64,000 nucleotides of DNA from Agromyces ramosus (GTDB taxonomy: Bacteria; Actinomycetota; Actinomycetes; Actinomycetales; Microbacteriaceae). Position numbers and translations under genes: made by a program. The stretch spans positions 124,001 to 188,000 of the forward strand of contig NZ_JAUSYY010000001.1 in the NCBI RefSeq assembly GCF_030817175.1. The letters are read 5' to 3'. Below, in pieces: positions 46,656 to 57,177 of this stretch; position 1 is the stretch's first letter; each line of letters starts with the position of its first letter. The notes beneath the pieces are model-generated. The model did not search any database, was not told where the DNA came from, and saw only the letters and a program-made list of their open reading frames with translations.

Positions 46656-48737
46656 ATGTCTGCGCCCGATCCCCTCCGCGACCTCGGCGTCCGCGTCGGG
46701 GTCGACGGCGGTGAGCTCCGTGTCTGGTCGGAGCATGCGAGCGCGATCGACCTCGTCGTCTTCGACGCCGACGACCTCGACTGGGCGATCGAGCGAACGC
46801 CGCTCGTGCGCGATGAGCACGGCGTCTGGCAGGGATCGTCGGCGGCGCTCGTGCCCGGCGCGCACTACGGCCTGCGGGTCGACGGGCCGACCGGCGCCGA
46901 TCACGCGTTCAATCCCGTGCACACGCTGCTCGACCCGTACGCGCGGGGGCTCTCCCGCGCCGACGACGGGTCATGGCGCGGGGTCGCCCTCGCGCCGCTC
47001 GCCGAGACCGCGTTCGATTGGGGCGGCGTGGCGAAGCCCCGCGTGCCGCTCGACCACACGGTCGTCTACGAGGCGCACCTGCGCGGGTTCTCCAAGCTGA
47101 ACCCGGCGATTCCCGAGCGCCTGCGCGGAACCTACGCCGGCCTCGCCCACGACGCATCGCTCGAGTACCTCACGAGCCTCGGAGTGACGACGATCGAGCT
47201 GCTGCCGGTGCACGCGTTCGTCTCCGAAGAACGGCTCGTGCGACAGGGCAAGCTCAACTACTGGGGCTACAACACGCTCGCGTTCTTCGCCGCCCACGCT
47301 CCCTACGCCTCGGCCGCCGCGCAAGCGGATGGAGCAGCCGCGGTGCGGCGCGAGTTCGCCGGCATGGTGCGCCGGCTCCACGAAGCCGGACTCGAGGTCG
47401 TGCTCGACGTCGTCTACAACCACACCGCCGAAGAGGGCCGTGAGGGGCCGACCTTCTCGTTCCGCGGCATCGACAATGCCGCCTACTACCGGCACGACGC
47501 GCACGGTCGCTATGTCGACACCACCGGCTGCGGCAACACGCTCGACTTCGGCCGCGAGGTCACGCAACGACTCGTGCTCGACTCGATGCGCTACTTCGCC
47601 GAGGAGCTCCAGGTCGACGGGTTCCGCCTCGACCTCGCCGCAACGCTCGGCCGTGACGACCACGGGCGTTACACCCCCGAGCACTCCCTGCTCCAGACCA
47701 TGCTCGACGACCCCGTGCTCGGCGCGTCGAAGCTCATCGCCGAGCCGTGGGACGTCGGCCCCGACGGATGGCAGACCGGCAATTTCCCGCGCGGCTTCAG
47801 CGAGTGGAACGACCGCTACCGCGACCGCATGCGCGACTTCTGGCTCGGCGACCTGCGACGCGAACGACAGACGGGCTCGGCCGGCAGCGGCATCGGCCGA
47901 TTCGCGACGCGCCTCGCGGGTTCCGCGAACACCTTCTCGAACGAGCGGGGGCCGCTTGCCAGCCTCAACTTCGTCACCGCCCACGACGGCTTCACGCTCG
48001 CCGACCTCACTTCCTACGACGTGAAGCACAATCAGGGCAACGGCGAGCAGAACCGCGACGGCACCGACTCCAACAACTCGTTCAATCACGGGATCGAGGG
48101 CCAGGCGGCCGACCCCGTCATCCGGGCGGCGCGCCGGCGGAGCATCCGGAACCTGCTCGGCACCCTGCTGCTCTCGGCCGGCGTGCCGATGCTCACGGCG
48201 GGCGACGAGTTCGGCCGCAGCCAGCGCGGCAACAACAACGCGTACTGCCACGACTCCTCGCTCACGTGGCTGGCGTGGGACGCCGGGCAGCGCCCGCGCT
48301 CCGCGCCCGACCTGCTCGCGACCGCGCGGCACCTGATCCGCATTCGCGCCGAGAACCCGGCGTTGCGACCCGTGCGCTTCGGCGTCTTCGGCGAGCCGAC
48401 GCCGAACGCGTCGCAGATGGACTGGTTCAACGCCGACGGCGGCACGATGACGATCGATGACTGGAACTCCCCCGCCGAGCGCACGCTGCAGTACCTCGCC
48501 GCGTCGACCCCCGAGTTCGAGGAGTTCAACCGCATCCTCCTGGTCGTGCATGCGCACGAGTCCGAGACCGAGGTCGTGCTGCCACAGCACGCCGGCGTGA
48601 CCGGCTACACGCTGCTCTGGGACTCCGCCGACGAGGCACCGGCCGAGCCCACCGGCGACGAGTTCGCACCCGGTGAGCGCATCTCCGTGATCGGGCCGTC
48701 GATGCGCCTGTTCCGTGCCCTCGGGTCGGCAGCGTGA
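46656..48737 (+). CDS. glgX: Glycogen debranching enzyme
   Basis: A 693-residue GH13 isoamylase-type enzyme hydrolysing alpha-1,6 branches of glycogen. A CBM48 N-terminal domain is followed by the catalytic barrel with [19 protein letters not shown], nucleophile Asp326 (DGFRLDLAA), acid/base Glu363 (IAEPWDVGP) and [14 protein letters not shown]. The start follows TACTGT by 7 nt (leaderless). The stop overlaps the ybaK GTG. It should act with GlgP, encoded nearby on the other strand. Confidence 0.96.
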   Translation: MSAPDPLRDLGVRVGVDGGELRVWSEHASAIDLVVFDADDLDWAIERTPLVRDEHGVWQGSSAALVPGAHYGLRVDGPTGADHAFNPVHTLLDPYARGLSRADDGSWRGVALAPLAETAFDWGGVAKPRVPLDHTVVYEAHLRGFSKLNPAIPERLRGTYAGLAHDASLEYLTSLGVTTIELLPVHAFVSEERLVRQGKLNYWGYNTLAFFAAHAPYASAAAQADGAAAVRREFAGMVRRLHEAGLEVVLDVVYNHTAEEGREGPTFSFRGIDNAAYYRHDAHGRYVDTTGCGNTLDFGREVTQRLVLDSMRYFAEELQVDGFRLDLAATLGRDDHGRYTPEHSLLQTMLDDPVLGASKLIAEPWDVGPDGWQTGNFPRGFSEWNDRYRDRMRDFWLGDLRRERQTGSAGSGIGRFATRLAGSANTFSNERGPLASLNFVTAHDGFTLADLTSYDVKHNQGNGEQNRDGTDSNNSFNHGIEGQAADPVIRAARRRSIRNLLGTLLLSAGVPMLTAGDEFGRSQRGNNNAYCHDSSLTWLAWDAGQRPRSAPDLLATARHLIRIRAENPALRPVRFGVFGEPTPNASQMDWFNADGGTMTIDDWNSPAERTLQYLAASTPEFEEFNRILLVVHAHESETEVVLPQHAGVTGYTLLWDSADEAPAEPTGDEFAPGERISVIGPSMRLFRALGSAA

Positions 48738-49231
48738 CGAAACGCGCGGATGCCTCGGCGGCGACGCCGGCGACCCTCGCCCTCGCGCGGGCCGGCGTCG
48801 CCTTCACGGCCCGCGCGTACGAGCACGATCCGCGGGCGGCGGCCTACGGCCTCGAGGCCGCCGAGAAGCTCGGCGTCGAACCCGAGCGCGTCTTCAAGAC
48901 GCTCCTGGCCGACGTCGACGGCGAGCTCGCGGTCGGCATCGTGCCCGTCGCACTGCAGCTCGACCTGAAGGCGCTGGCCGCCGCCGTCGGCGGCAAGCGG
49001 GCCGAGATGGCCGATCCCCGCGTGGCCGAGCGCAAGACGGGCTACGTCGTCGGCGGCATCAGCCCCATCGGCCAGAAGACAGCGCTGCCGACCGTGCTCG
49101 ACGAGTCCGCGATCCTGTGCGAGACGATCCTCGTGTCGGGCGGGCGGCGCGGACTCGACCTCGAGCTCGCACCCGATGACCTGCTCGTCGCCACGGGCGG
49201 GCGGTACGCCCCGATCGCCCGCGCCCGCTGA
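48734..49231 (+). CDS. ybaK: Cys-tRNA(Pro) deacylase (YbaK family)
   Basis: A 165-residue trans-editing domain that hydrolyses mischarged Cys-tRNA(Pro). VFKTLLADVDG, the substrate Lys in GGKRAEMADP and GYVVGGISPIGQKTALPT are the family signatures, and length is typical. GTG 48734 overlaps the glgX stop (GTGA), so it is translated from the glgX message without functional relation. Converges with glgP at 10 bp. Confidence 0.94.
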   Translation: MTKRADASAATPATLALARAGVAFTARAYEHDPRAAAYGLEAAEKLGVEPERVFKTLLADVDGELAVGIVPVALQLDLKALAAAVGGKRAEMADPRVAERKTGYVVGGISPIGQKTALPTVLDESAILCETILVSGGRRGLDLELAPDDLLVATGGRYAPIARAR

Positions 49232-49241
49232 CGCGGCCCGG

Positions 49242-51809
49242 TCAGCCCGCCGTCGCGACGAGCCCGAGCTCGGCGGTCGACAGGAGCAGCGGATGCCGCG
49301 GCACGACGCGCACCGTGTACCCGAACGCGCCCGCCCGGTCGAGCACCACGGTGCCCGTGTACAGGGCCGGCCCGGTCGACGCACCGGCCCCGGCATCCGT
49401 CGTCGGGTGGAGCGCCGCCTGCCGTGCCGCATCGATGACGTCGCCGGATCGGCTGCGACCGTAGACCACCTCGACCGTCACGTCGTCGGGGGCGAGCCCG
49501 TCGAGCTCGACGTGGGCGCGCAGGTGCAGCTCGTCGCCGACGTGCGGGGCCTCGACGCCGCCGGACTCGACGTGCACGACGTGCACGCCGGGCCACGCGG
49601 CGCGGACCTTCGCCGACCAGGCGGCGAGCTCGCGTGCGCCGCGAGCGCCGTCGGCGATGACGCGGCTCGCGTGCTCGGCCGCCGGCCGGTAGAGGCGTTC
49701 GACGTACTCGCGCACCATGCGGTCGGCGCCGAGCTCGGGGACGAGCGTCGCGAGCGTCTGCCGAACACGACGCACCCACTCGGCCGGGACCCCGTCGCCG
49801 TCGCGCTCGTAGTAGCGAGGGGCGACCCGATGCTCGAGCACGTCGTAGAGCGCGGCCGCCTCGAGGGCGTCGCGCTCGCCGGCATCGCCCGCGGAATCGG
49901 CTGAGGGGATGACCCAGCCGTAGTCGTCGCCGGCGTACTCGGCCCACCAGCCGTCGAGGATCGACAGGTTCAGCGCCCCGTTCATCGCGGCCTTCATGCC
50001 CGAGGTGCCGCACGCCTCGAGGGGGCGCAGCGGGTTGTTCAGCCACACGTCGCATCCGGGGTAGAGGATCTCGGCCATGCCCATGTCGTAGTCGGGCAGG
50101 AAGACGATGCGCTCACGCAGCTCGGACTGCTGCGCGAACTGCACGAGCTGCTGGATGAGTCGCTTGCCCTCGTCGTCGGCCGGATGCGACTTGCCCGCGA
50201 TCACGAGCTGCACGGGCCGTTCCGGGTTCGTGAGGATGGCGGTCAGCCGCTCGGGATCCTGCAGCATGAGGGTGAGTCGCTTGTAGGTCGGCACACGCCG
50301 CGCGAAGCCGACGGTCAGCGTGTCGGGGTCGAGCACCTGGGAGATCCACTGCGGCACGGCGGAGCCGGGGTGCTGCTCAGCCCAGGACGCCGCGAGGCGG
50401 CGTCGTGCGTCTTCGACGAGCTGGAGGCGCATGCGCCGCTTCACACCCCAGAACTCGCCATCGGAGAGCGCGGGGCTGCGCCAGTCGGCGTGCTCGGTGT
50501 CGCCCGTGCCGAGTGTCTCCTCGGCGATGCCGAGCAGGGCGGGGTCGGTCCAGGTCGGCGCGTGCACGCCGTTCGTGATCGACGTGATCGGCACCTCGTC
50601 GGCGTCGAATCCGGGCCAGAGATCGCCGAACATGCGCCGGCTCACCTGCCCGTGCAGCTTCGACACCCCGTTCGCGTGCTGGGCCAGCCGGAGTCCCATG
50701 ACAGCCATGTTGAACGCACTCGTGGCCGGATCGGCGCCGGGCTCGACGCCGAGCGCGAGCGCGTCGGCAGGATCGACTCCGGGCAGCAGCGAGCTCGAGA
50801 GATAGCGCTCGACGAGCGCCCGGTCGAACCGGTCGATGCCGGCCGGCACGGGCGTGTGCGTGGTGAACACGGTGCCCGCACGCACGAGCTGCAGCGACTC
50901 GGCGAACGTGAGTCCTTCGCCGATGTACGTCGCGATGCGCTCGAGCCCGAGGAATCCGGCGTGCCCTTCGTTCATGTGGAAGACGTCGGGCGCCGGCGTG
51001 CCGGAGAGCTCGGTGAACGCGCGAACGGCGCGGACGCCGCCGATGCCGAGCAGGAGCTCCTGCAGGAGCCGATGCTCCCCGCCGCCGCCGTAGAGGCGGT
51101 CGGTGACGGAGCGCAGCTCGTCGGCGTTCGCCGGGATATCGGTGTCGAGCATCAGCAGGGTGATGCGGCCGACCGACGCCTTCCACACCCGGGCATGCAG
51201 GCTGGCATCGCCGGGCAGGGCGAGGGTGACCTGCACCGGGGTGCCGTCGGCCCCGCGCAGCACCGAGAGTGGCAGACCGTCGGGGTCGAGCACCGGATAG
51301 CGCTCCTGCTGCCAGCCGTCGGGCGAGATCGATTGCGAGAAGTACCCCGCCTTGTAGAACAGGCCGACCCCGACGATCGGCACGCCGAGGTCGGATGCCG
51401 CCTTCAGGTGGTCGCCCGCGAGGATGCCGAGCCCGCCCGAGTACTGCGGCAGCGCCGCGGTGATGCCGAACTCGGGCGAGAAGTACGCGATCGTCCTGGG
51501 CGTCTCGGCGCCGAGCGACTGGAACCAGCGCGGCTCGGAGAGGTACTCGCGAAGGCTCGCCCGCTCGCGCTCGGCCCACTCGACGTACCCGCCGTCTGCG
51601 GCGAGCTCGGAGAGCCTCGCGGGGTCGACCTCGCCCAGGAACGCCACGGGGTCGCGCTGCGAACTGCGCCACAGCTCGGGGTCGATGTGCTCGAAGAGGC
51701 GGCGCGTCGGCTCATGCCACGACCACCGGAGGTTGGCCGCGAGCTCGTCAAGCGCGCTGAGCGAACCGGGGACGACGGCACGGACGGTGAACTTGCGGAT
51801 CGGCTTCAC
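49242..51809 (-). CDS. glgP: Alpha-glucan phosphorylase (GT35, long N-terminal DUF3417 type)
   Basis: An 855-residue PLP-dependent phosphorylase releasing glucose-1-phosphate from alpha-glucan. It has the DUF3417 N-terminal domain (LDELAANLRWSWHEPTRRLF) typical of the actinobacterial form, FSPEFGITAALPQYSGGLGILAGDHLK in the middle, and the PLP lysine in GTSGMKAAMNG. GTG 51809 (V-K-P-I-R-K-F) was chosen because TAGGGT at 51817-51822 lies 7 nt upstream; GTG 51818 would overlap that hexamer. It can work in either direction of the GlgE glucan pool. Confidence 0.94.
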   Translation of the reverse strand: MKPIRKFTVRAVVPGSLSALDELAANLRWSWHEPTRRLFEHIDPELWRSSQRDPVAFLGEVDPARLSELAADGGYVEWAERERASLREYLSEPRWFQSLGAETPRTIAYFSPEFGITAALPQYSGGLGILAGDHLKAASDLGVPIVGVGLFYKAGYFSQSISPDGWQQERYPVLDPDGLPLSVLRGADGTPVQVTLALPGDASLHARVWKASVGRITLLMLDTDIPANADELRSVTDRLYGGGGEHRLLQELLLGIGGVRAVRAFTELSGTPAPDVFHMNEGHAGFLGLERIATYIGEGLTFAESLQLVRAGTVFTTHTPVPAGIDRFDRALVERYLSSSLLPGVDPADALALGVEPGADPATSAFNMAVMGLRLAQHANGVSKLHGQVSRRMFGDLWPGFDADEVPITSITNGVHAPTWTDPALLGIAEETLGTGDTEHADWRSPALSDGEFWGVKRRMRLQLVEDARRRLAASWAEQHPGSAVPQWISQVLDPDTLTVGFARRVPTYKRLTLMLQDPERLTAILTNPERPVQLVIAGKSHPADDEGKRLIQQLVQFAQQSELRERIVFLPDYDMGMAEILYPGCDVWLNNPLRPLEACGTSGMKAAMNGALNLSILDGWWAEYAGDDYGWVIPSADSAGDAGERDALEAAALYDVLEHRVAPRYYERDGDGVPAEWVRRVRQTLATLVPELGADRMVREYVERLYRPAAEHASRVIADGARGARELAAWSAKVRAAWPGVHVVHVESGGVEAPHVGDELHLRAHVELDGLAPDDVTVEVVYGRSRSGDVIDAARQAALHPTTDAGAGASTGPALYTGTVVLDRAGAFGYTVRVVPRHPLLLSTAELGLVATAG

Positions 51810-51816
51810 GCGCTCC

Positions 51817-51822
51817 ACCCTA
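51817..51822 (-). promoter_or_regulatory. -10 of glgP (leaderless)
   Basis: TAGGGT 7 nt before GTG 51809. It would sit inside the coding region if the upstream GTG 51818 were used, which argues for 51809. Confidence 0.55.
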
Positions 51823-51855
51823 AGCGGCGCGGATGTCGGAAATGTGAACGGCTCC

Positions 51856-52773
51856 TCAGCGGCCCTTCGGCGGCGGATGCTTCGGGCCCCGGTGGATCTC
51901 GTGCAGCCGGGAGTGGCCCGGCGAGTCGGGGTCGTCGATGATGGGCTCGTCGGCCATGAACAGCCGGATGAGGTGGGACAGCTCGCCCGGATGGCTGAAG
52001 TTGATCGCGTGCGCCGCGCCCTCGATCATGACGAGCAGCACGTGGTTGTCGGTCTGGCTGGCGACCTCCTTCACGCGCGCGGGTCCGGGCATCAGCGGAT
52101 CCCGGTCGCCGATGACGACCAGCGTCGGAATCTGCAGCTCGAGCAATCGCTCGAGTGTCGGGTACTGCGTGAGCGCCCGGAACATCTTGAACGTGCTGGG
52201 CACTCCGAATCGGAGATAGTCAGGCGTCGCCACGCGTGCCATGCGAGGTGGCTCACGGCCGCCGTCACGAGCGAGTTGTCCGACCGCCCGGCGCAGCGGC
52301 TGGTTGTGGAGTCCGCCCGCCGGTGAGACGAGGATCGCGCGATCGAGGCGTTCGGGATAGTGGTGCGCGAATTCGAGGATGACGGGGCATCCCATCGAGT
52401 TGCCGACCAGGGTGGCCGACGCGACGCCGCGGTCGTCGAGGAACCTCGCTGCGGAATGTGCGAGGTCGGGCACGTCGAGGAGGGCGGCGGCTTTCGCGCT
52501 GCGACCGAACCCCGGGAGGTCGGGAACCAGGGTGTGGAACTCCTCGGCGAGCCGCTCGGCCGTCGGCAGGAGGTAGCGGCCCGAGAGGCCGAAGCCGTGG
52601 ATGTGCATCATCACCGGCGCGTCGGGCGGCACCGGTGACTCCCGGTAGAACACGTCGAGGTCGTCGATCGTGGTCCACCGCTCGGCCAGGCTCGAGGCCG
52701 GCCGCCTGGGCGTCCGCCGAGGCCGAGGCCGGGGCCGGGACCCGTCGGACGCGTCGGAATCCGCCGTCATCAT
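51856..52773 (-). CDS. Alpha/beta hydrolase
   Basis: A 305-residue protein with a basic Arg/Pro-rich N-terminus (about 10-28) and an alpha/beta hydrolase domain. The oxyanion segment is MHIHGFGLSG, nucleophile Ser in VGNSMGCPV, acid in VIGDRDPLMPGP, and His in EGAAHAINFSHP. The substrate is unknown; the fold covers esterases, C-C hydrolases and lipases. It sits between glgP and glgE without evident functional link. Two adjacent ATGs (52773, 52770) are possible starts with no strong ribosome site. TACGGT promoter for glgE lies on the other strand of the 174-bp divergent gap. Confidence 0.85.
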   Translation of the reverse strand: MMTADSDASDGSRPRPRPRRTPRRPASSLAERWTTIDDLDVFYRESPVPPDAPVMMHIHGFGLSGRYLLPTAERLAEEFHTLVPDLPGFGRSAKAAALLDVPDLAHSAARFLDDRGVASATLVGNSMGCPVILEFAHHYPERLDRAILVSPAGGLHNQPLRRAVGQLARDGGREPPRMARVATPDYLRFGVPSTFKMFRALTQYPTLERLLELQIPTLVVIGDRDPLMPGPARVKEVASQTDNHVLLVMIEGAAHAINFSHPGELSHLIRLFMADEPIIDDPDSPGHSRLHEIHRGPKHPPPKGR

Positions 52774-52935
52774 GAACCCCCGTCCATGCGAGGCGGTGCT
52801 CGCTGCGGCAACCGCGTCGCGCTCGTTCCTGTGAGGAACGTCGCAGACCTGCGATGCGAAGTCAAGACCCCTCGCCCGAACGGATCGCAACGGGTCGCGG
52901 CGCGTCGCGGCCACGACGAGCGGGCGAATCCGCGC

Positions 52936-52941
52936 TACGGT
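52936..52941 (+). promoter_or_regulatory. -10 of glgE that selects the GTG start
   Basis: TACGGT lies 3 nt before ATG 52945 but exactly 6 nt before GTG 52948, the spacing shared by most leaderless genes here, so GTG 52948 is the better start. Confidence 0.5.
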
Positions 52942-52947
52942 CGGATG

Positions 52948-54957
52948 GTGACCACCCATCCAGTGCTGGCCGGCCGGATCCCCGTGACGCGGGTCACCCC
53001 CGCCCTGCCCGACCCGCGATGGCGACCGAAGGCATACGAGGGCGAGGTCGTGCCCTTTCGCGCGACCGTCTTCCGCGAGGGACACGACCAGGTCGGCGCG
53101 ATGCTCGTGCTCACCTCGCCGTCGGGCACGGTGCTGAGCGAGCGGATGTCCCCGCTGGCGGCAGGCACCGACCGGTGGGAGGCGAAGGTGCTCCTCGGCG
53201 AGACCGGTGTCTGGCACTGGCACGTCACCGGCTTCGACGACGAGGTCGCCACCTGGCGGCACGACGCCGCACTCAAGGTCGATGCCGGCGTCGACGCCGA
53301 GCTGATGTTCGAGATCGGCGCCCGCCTGCTCGACCGGGCGGTCGCAGAGAAGACCCGCCCGCTCGCCGCACGCAAGCGGCTCACCGCGATCGCCGCCGCG
53401 TTGCGTGAGACCGCGGCATCCGTCGCCGACCGCCGCGTGCTCATCGACGACCCCTCGCTCGACGAGTTCCTCGAGCGGCCGCTCGCGCGGCTCGCGACCG
53501 ACTCGCCCGAGCACGAGATCCTCGTCGAGCGTCGCCGTGCCGGAGTCGGCTCCTGGTACGAGTTCTTCCCCCGCTCCGAGGGCGCGAAACAGCTGAAGGA
53601 CGGCAGCTGGAAGTCGGGCACGTTCCGCACGGCCGCCAAGCGCCTCGACGCCGTCGCCGCAATGGGCTTCGACGTCGTCTACCTGCCGCCGATCCACCCG
53701 ATCGGGCTCACCAATCGCAAGGGGCGCAACAACACGCTCGACGCCGGGCCGAACGATCCCGGCTCGCCATGGGCGATCGGCGGTGCCGCGGGCGGCCACG
53801 ACGCGGTGCATCCCGACCTCGGCACGCTCGCCGACTTCCGCGCGTTCGTGCGCCGCGCTTCGGCCCTCGGCATCGAGATCGCACTCGACCTCGCACTGCA
53901 GGCCTCCCCCGATCACCCGTGGGTGGCCGAGCATCCGGAGTGGTTCACGCAACTGCCCGACGGCACCATCCGCTTCGCCGAGAACCCGCCGAAGAAGTAC
54001 CAGGACATCTACCCGGTGAACTTCGACGACGATCCCGAGGGGCTCCACGACGAGGTACTGCGCATCGTGCATCACTGGATCGCGCAGGGCGTGACGATCT
54101 TCCGCGTCGACAATCCGCACACGAAGCCCCTGCAGTTCTGGGAGCGGCTCATCGCCGCCCTGAATGCCGAGCACCCCGGCGTCGTCTTCCTCGCCGAGGC
54201 GTTCACCCGCCCGGCGATGATGCAGGCGCTCGCGATGGTCGGCTTCCAGCAGTCGTACTCGTACTTCACGTGGCGCAACACCAAAGAGGAACTCGAGGAG
54301 TTCCTCACCTCGGTGTCGCAGGAGACCGCCGATTTCATGCGGCCGAACCTGTTCGTGAACACGCCCGACATCCTCACCGAGTACCTCCAGTTCGGCGGGC
54401 CGGCCGCGTTCACCGTGCGCGCAACCATCGCCGCGACGGCGGCGCCGACGTGGGGCGTGTACTCGGGATTCGAGCTCTTCGAGTCGGTGGCACGGCCCGG
54501 TGCCGAAGAGGCGATCGACAACGAGAAGTACGAGTACAAGCCCCGCGACTTCGCCGCCGCCGAGCAGGTCGAGGGCCGCTCGCTCGCGCTGTACCTCGGC
54601 ATCCTCAACGCCATCCGCAACGCGCACCCCGCGCTCGGGCAGCTGCGGAACATCCGCTTCCATGCGAGCGACGACGACGCGGTGCTCGTCTACTCGAAGC
54701 ACCTCGAGGGACGCTTCACCGCCGACGGCGTCGACGACACGATCATCGTCGTCGCCAACGTCGACCCCCACTCCGTCAGGGAGACCACCGTGCACCTCGA
54801 CCTCGCCGCCATCGGGCTCACGCCCGGCATCCGCTTCGAGGTCGAAGATCTCGTGACCGGCCACCGCTGGGAATGGGGCGACGCGAACTACGTGAGGCTC
54901 GACGCCTTCACGCGTCCGGCGCACATCCTGCACGTCGTGCGAGCACCGAATGCCTGA
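52948..54957 (+). CDS. glgE: Maltosyltransferase GlgE
   Basis: A 669-residue GH13_3 enzyme that transfers maltose from alpha-maltose-1-phosphate to a growing alpha-1,4-glucan. An N-terminal beta-sandwich ([19 protein letters not shown]) and inserted helical region precede the barrel with [18 protein letters not shown]. Nucleophile is Asp388 ([15 protein letters not shown]) and acid/base Glu417 (FLAEAFTRP), 29 residues apart as in the Streptomyces enzyme. It overlaps glgB by 8 bp. TreS and maltokinase genes, which make its substrate, are not in this window. Confidence 0.96.
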   Translation: MTTHPVLAGRIPVTRVTPALPDPRWRPKAYEGEVVPFRATVFREGHDQVGAMLVLTSPSGTVLSERMSPLAAGTDRWEAKVLLGETGVWHWHVTGFDDEVATWRHDAALKVDAGVDAELMFEIGARLLDRAVAEKTRPLAARKRLTAIAAALRETAASVADRRVLIDDPSLDEFLERPLARLATDSPEHEILVERRRAGVGSWYEFFPRSEGAKQLKDGSWKSGTFRTAAKRLDAVAAMGFDVVYLPPIHPIGLTNRKGRNNTLDAGPNDPGSPWAIGGAAGGHDAVHPDLGTLADFRAFVRRASALGIEIALDLALQASPDHPWVAEHPEWFTQLPDGTIRFAENPPKKYQDIYPVNFDDDPEGLHDEVLRIVHHWIAQGVTIFRVDNPHTKPLQFWERLIAALNAEHPGVVFLAEAFTRPAMMQALAMVGFQQSYSYFTWRNTKEELEEFLTSVSQETADFMRPNLFVNTPDILTEYLQFGGPAAFTVRATIAATAAPTWGVYSGFELFESVARPGAEEAIDNEKYEYKPRDFAAAEQVEGRSLALYLGILNAIRNAHPALGQLRNIRFHASDDDAVLVYSKHLEGRFTADGVDDTIIVVANVDPHSVRETTVHLDLAAIGLTPGIRFEVEDLVTGHRWEWGDANYVRLDAFTRPAHILHVVRAPNA

Positions 54958-57154
54958 CACGACGCCCACCACGGGCCCGGCCATCGCCGACGACGTGCTC
55001 GCCGCGATCGCTGCCGGCCGCCATTCCGATCCGCACTCGGTGCTCGGCCAGCACGGGTTCGAGCTGCAGGGCAGCTCGGTCGCGCACACCGTGATCCGCA
55101 CGCGGCGCCCACTCGCCGACACGGTCGAGGCACTCTTCCACGACGGCACCGCGCTGCCGCTCGCACACGTCGGTCATGGTGTCTGGGCCGGCGCGGGCGC
55201 TTTCGGACCTGTCGACTACCGCGTCCGTGCCCGCTACGGCGACGACGAGTGGACGAGCGACGACCCCTACCGATTCGCTCCGACGATCGGCGAGCTCGAC
55301 CTGCACCTCATCGGCGAGGGCCGGCACGAGCAGCTCTGGCAGGTGCTCGGCGCGCAGCATCGCGAGCACTGGGGCCCGGGCGGCGGTGTTCGCGGCACCG
55401 CGTTCACCGTCTGGGCGCCCCGGGCCCGCGCCGTTCGCGTCGTGGGCGACTTCAACCGCTGGGACGGCGCGGCACATGCCATGCGCAGCATGGGCGGCTC
55501 CGGCATCTGGGAGCTCTTCATCCCCGACCTCGAGCCCGGCACGGTCTACAAGTTCGAGTTGCTCACAGGCGAGGGCGAGTGGCGCATGAAGGCCGACCCC
55601 ATGGCCCGGCAGGCCGAGATCGCCCCGGCCACGGCATCGATCGTCAGCGTGAGCTCGCATGAATGGCACGACGGCGAGTGGATGTCACGACGCGCGCGCA
55701 CGAATCCCCACGACCACCCGATGAGCGTCTACGAGCTGCACCTCGGCTCATGGCGGCCCGGCCGTGGGTACCGCGACGTGGCCGACGAGCTCATCGAATA
55801 CCTCGACTGGCTGGGCTACACGCACGTGGAGTTCATGCCCCTTGCGGAGCATCCGTTCGGCGGCTCATGGGGCTACCAGGTCACCGGCTACTACGCCGTG
55901 ACCTCCCGATTCGGGAGCCCCGACGACCTGAAGTACCTGATCGACCGGCTGCACCGTGCCGGCATCGGCGTGATCATGGACTGGGTGCCCGGGCACTTCC
56001 CGAAAGACGACTGGGCGCTCGCCCGCTTCGACGGCGAGCCGCTCTACGAGCACGCCGACCCGCGCCGCGGCGAGCAGCTCGACTGGGGCACCTACGTGTT
56101 CGACTTCGGCAACCCGCGCGTGCGCAACTTCCTCGTCGCGAACGCGCTGTTCTGGCTCGAGGAGATGCACGTCGACGGGCTGCGGGTCGACGCGGTCGCC
56201 TCGATGCTCTACCTCGACTACTCCCGCGAGGAGGGCGGCTGGCTGCCGAACGTGCACGGCGGCCGAGAGCACCTCGAGGCCATCGCGTTCCTGCAGGAGG
56301 CCACCGCCACGGCCTACAAGCGCAACCCCGGCATCGTCATGATCGCCGAGGAGTCGACGAGCTGGCCCGGCGTCACCGCGCCGACCTCGACAGGCGGGCT
56401 CGGCTTCGGCTTCAAGTGGAACATGGGCTGGATGCACGACACGCTGCAGTACATCTCGAAAGACCCCATGTACCGCGCCCACCACCACCACGACCTGACG
56501 TTCTCGTTCCTCTACGCGTTCAGCGAGCACTTCGTGTTGCCGATCAGCCACGACGAGGTCGTGCACGGCAAGGGCTCGCTCATCCGCAAGATGCCGGGCG
56601 ACCACTGGCAGCAGCTGGCGAACGTCCGCGCCTATCTCTCGTACATGTGGGCGCACCCCGGCAAGCAGCTGCTCTTCATGGGGCAGGAGTTCGGGCAGCT
56701 CTCGGAATGGAGCGAAGAACGCGGACTCGACTGGTGGATCCTCGACCAGCCCTCGCACCGCCAGCTCGCGGAGTTCGTCGGTGCGCTGAACCGCACGTAT
56801 CGCGCGACCGCGGCGCTCTGGCAGCTCGACGACGACGCGGCCGGATTCGAATGGGTCGAGGGCGGAGCCGCCGCCGAGAACGCGATCGCATTCCTGCGCT
56901 ACGACCGCGATCGACGGCCGCTGCTCTGCATCGTCAACTTCGCGGGCGTGCCGCACGAGGGATTCCGGCTCGGCCTGCCGTCTGCCGGCCACTGGCGCGA
57001 GGTGCTGAACTCGGATGCCGCGGAGTTCGGCGGCTCGGGCGTCGGCAACCTCGGCGGGGTCGACGCGACCGATGCACCTTGGGCCGGGCGTCCGGCCTCG
57101 GCGTCGTTCACCCTGCCGCCGCTCGCCGCAGTCTGGTTCACGCTCGACGCGTGA
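54950..57154 (+). CDS. glgB: 1,4-alpha-glucan branching enzyme
   Basis: A 734-residue GH13 enzyme introducing alpha-1,6 branches into the GlgE product. Two N-terminal beta-sandwich modules (about 1-105 and 125-225; [20 protein letters not shown] in the second) precede the barrel with Asp414 ([15 protein letters not shown]) and Glu467 ([12 protein letters not shown]), nearly the same positions as mycobacterial GlgB. Its ATG overlaps glgE by 8 bp, so expression is coupled. Converges with the thioredoxin-like gene. Confidence 0.97.
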   Translation: MPDTTPTTGPAIADDVLAAIAAGRHSDPHSVLGQHGFELQGSSVAHTVIRTRRPLADTVEALFHDGTALPLAHVGHGVWAGAGAFGPVDYRVRARYGDDEWTSDDPYRFAPTIGELDLHLIGEGRHEQLWQVLGAQHREHWGPGGGVRGTAFTVWAPRARAVRVVGDFNRWDGAAHAMRSMGGSGIWELFIPDLEPGTVYKFELLTGEGEWRMKADPMARQAEIAPATASIVSVSSHEWHDGEWMSRRARTNPHDHPMSVYELHLGSWRPGRGYRDVADELIEYLDWLGYTHVEFMPLAEHPFGGSWGYQVTGYYAVTSRFGSPDDLKYLIDRLHRAGIGVIMDWVPGHFPKDDWALARFDGEPLYEHADPRRGEQLDWGTYVFDFGNPRVRNFLVANALFWLEEMHVDGLRVDAVASMLYLDYSREEGGWLPNVHGGREHLEAIAFLQEATATAYKRNPGIVMIAEESTSWPGVTAPTSTGGLGFGFKWNMGWMHDTLQYISKDPMYRAHHHHDLTFSFLYAFSEHFVLPISHDEVVHGKGSLIRKMPGDHWQQLANVRAYLSYMWAHPGKQLLFMGQEFGQLSEWSEERGLDWWILDQPSHRQLAEFVGALNRTYRATAALWQLDDDAAGFEWVEGGAAAENAIAFLRYDRDRRPLLCIVNFAGVPHEGFRLGLPSAGHWREVLNSDAAEFGGSGVGNLGGVDATDAPWAGRPASASFTLPPLAAVWFTLDA

Positions 57155-57177
57155 ACCGGCGTCGGTCCGGCGCGGGC

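Noticed and set aside
51856..55149. 1097-codon minus-strand open frame
   Set aside because: Only the final 305 codons from 52773 code the hydrolase; the rest is antisense to glgE.
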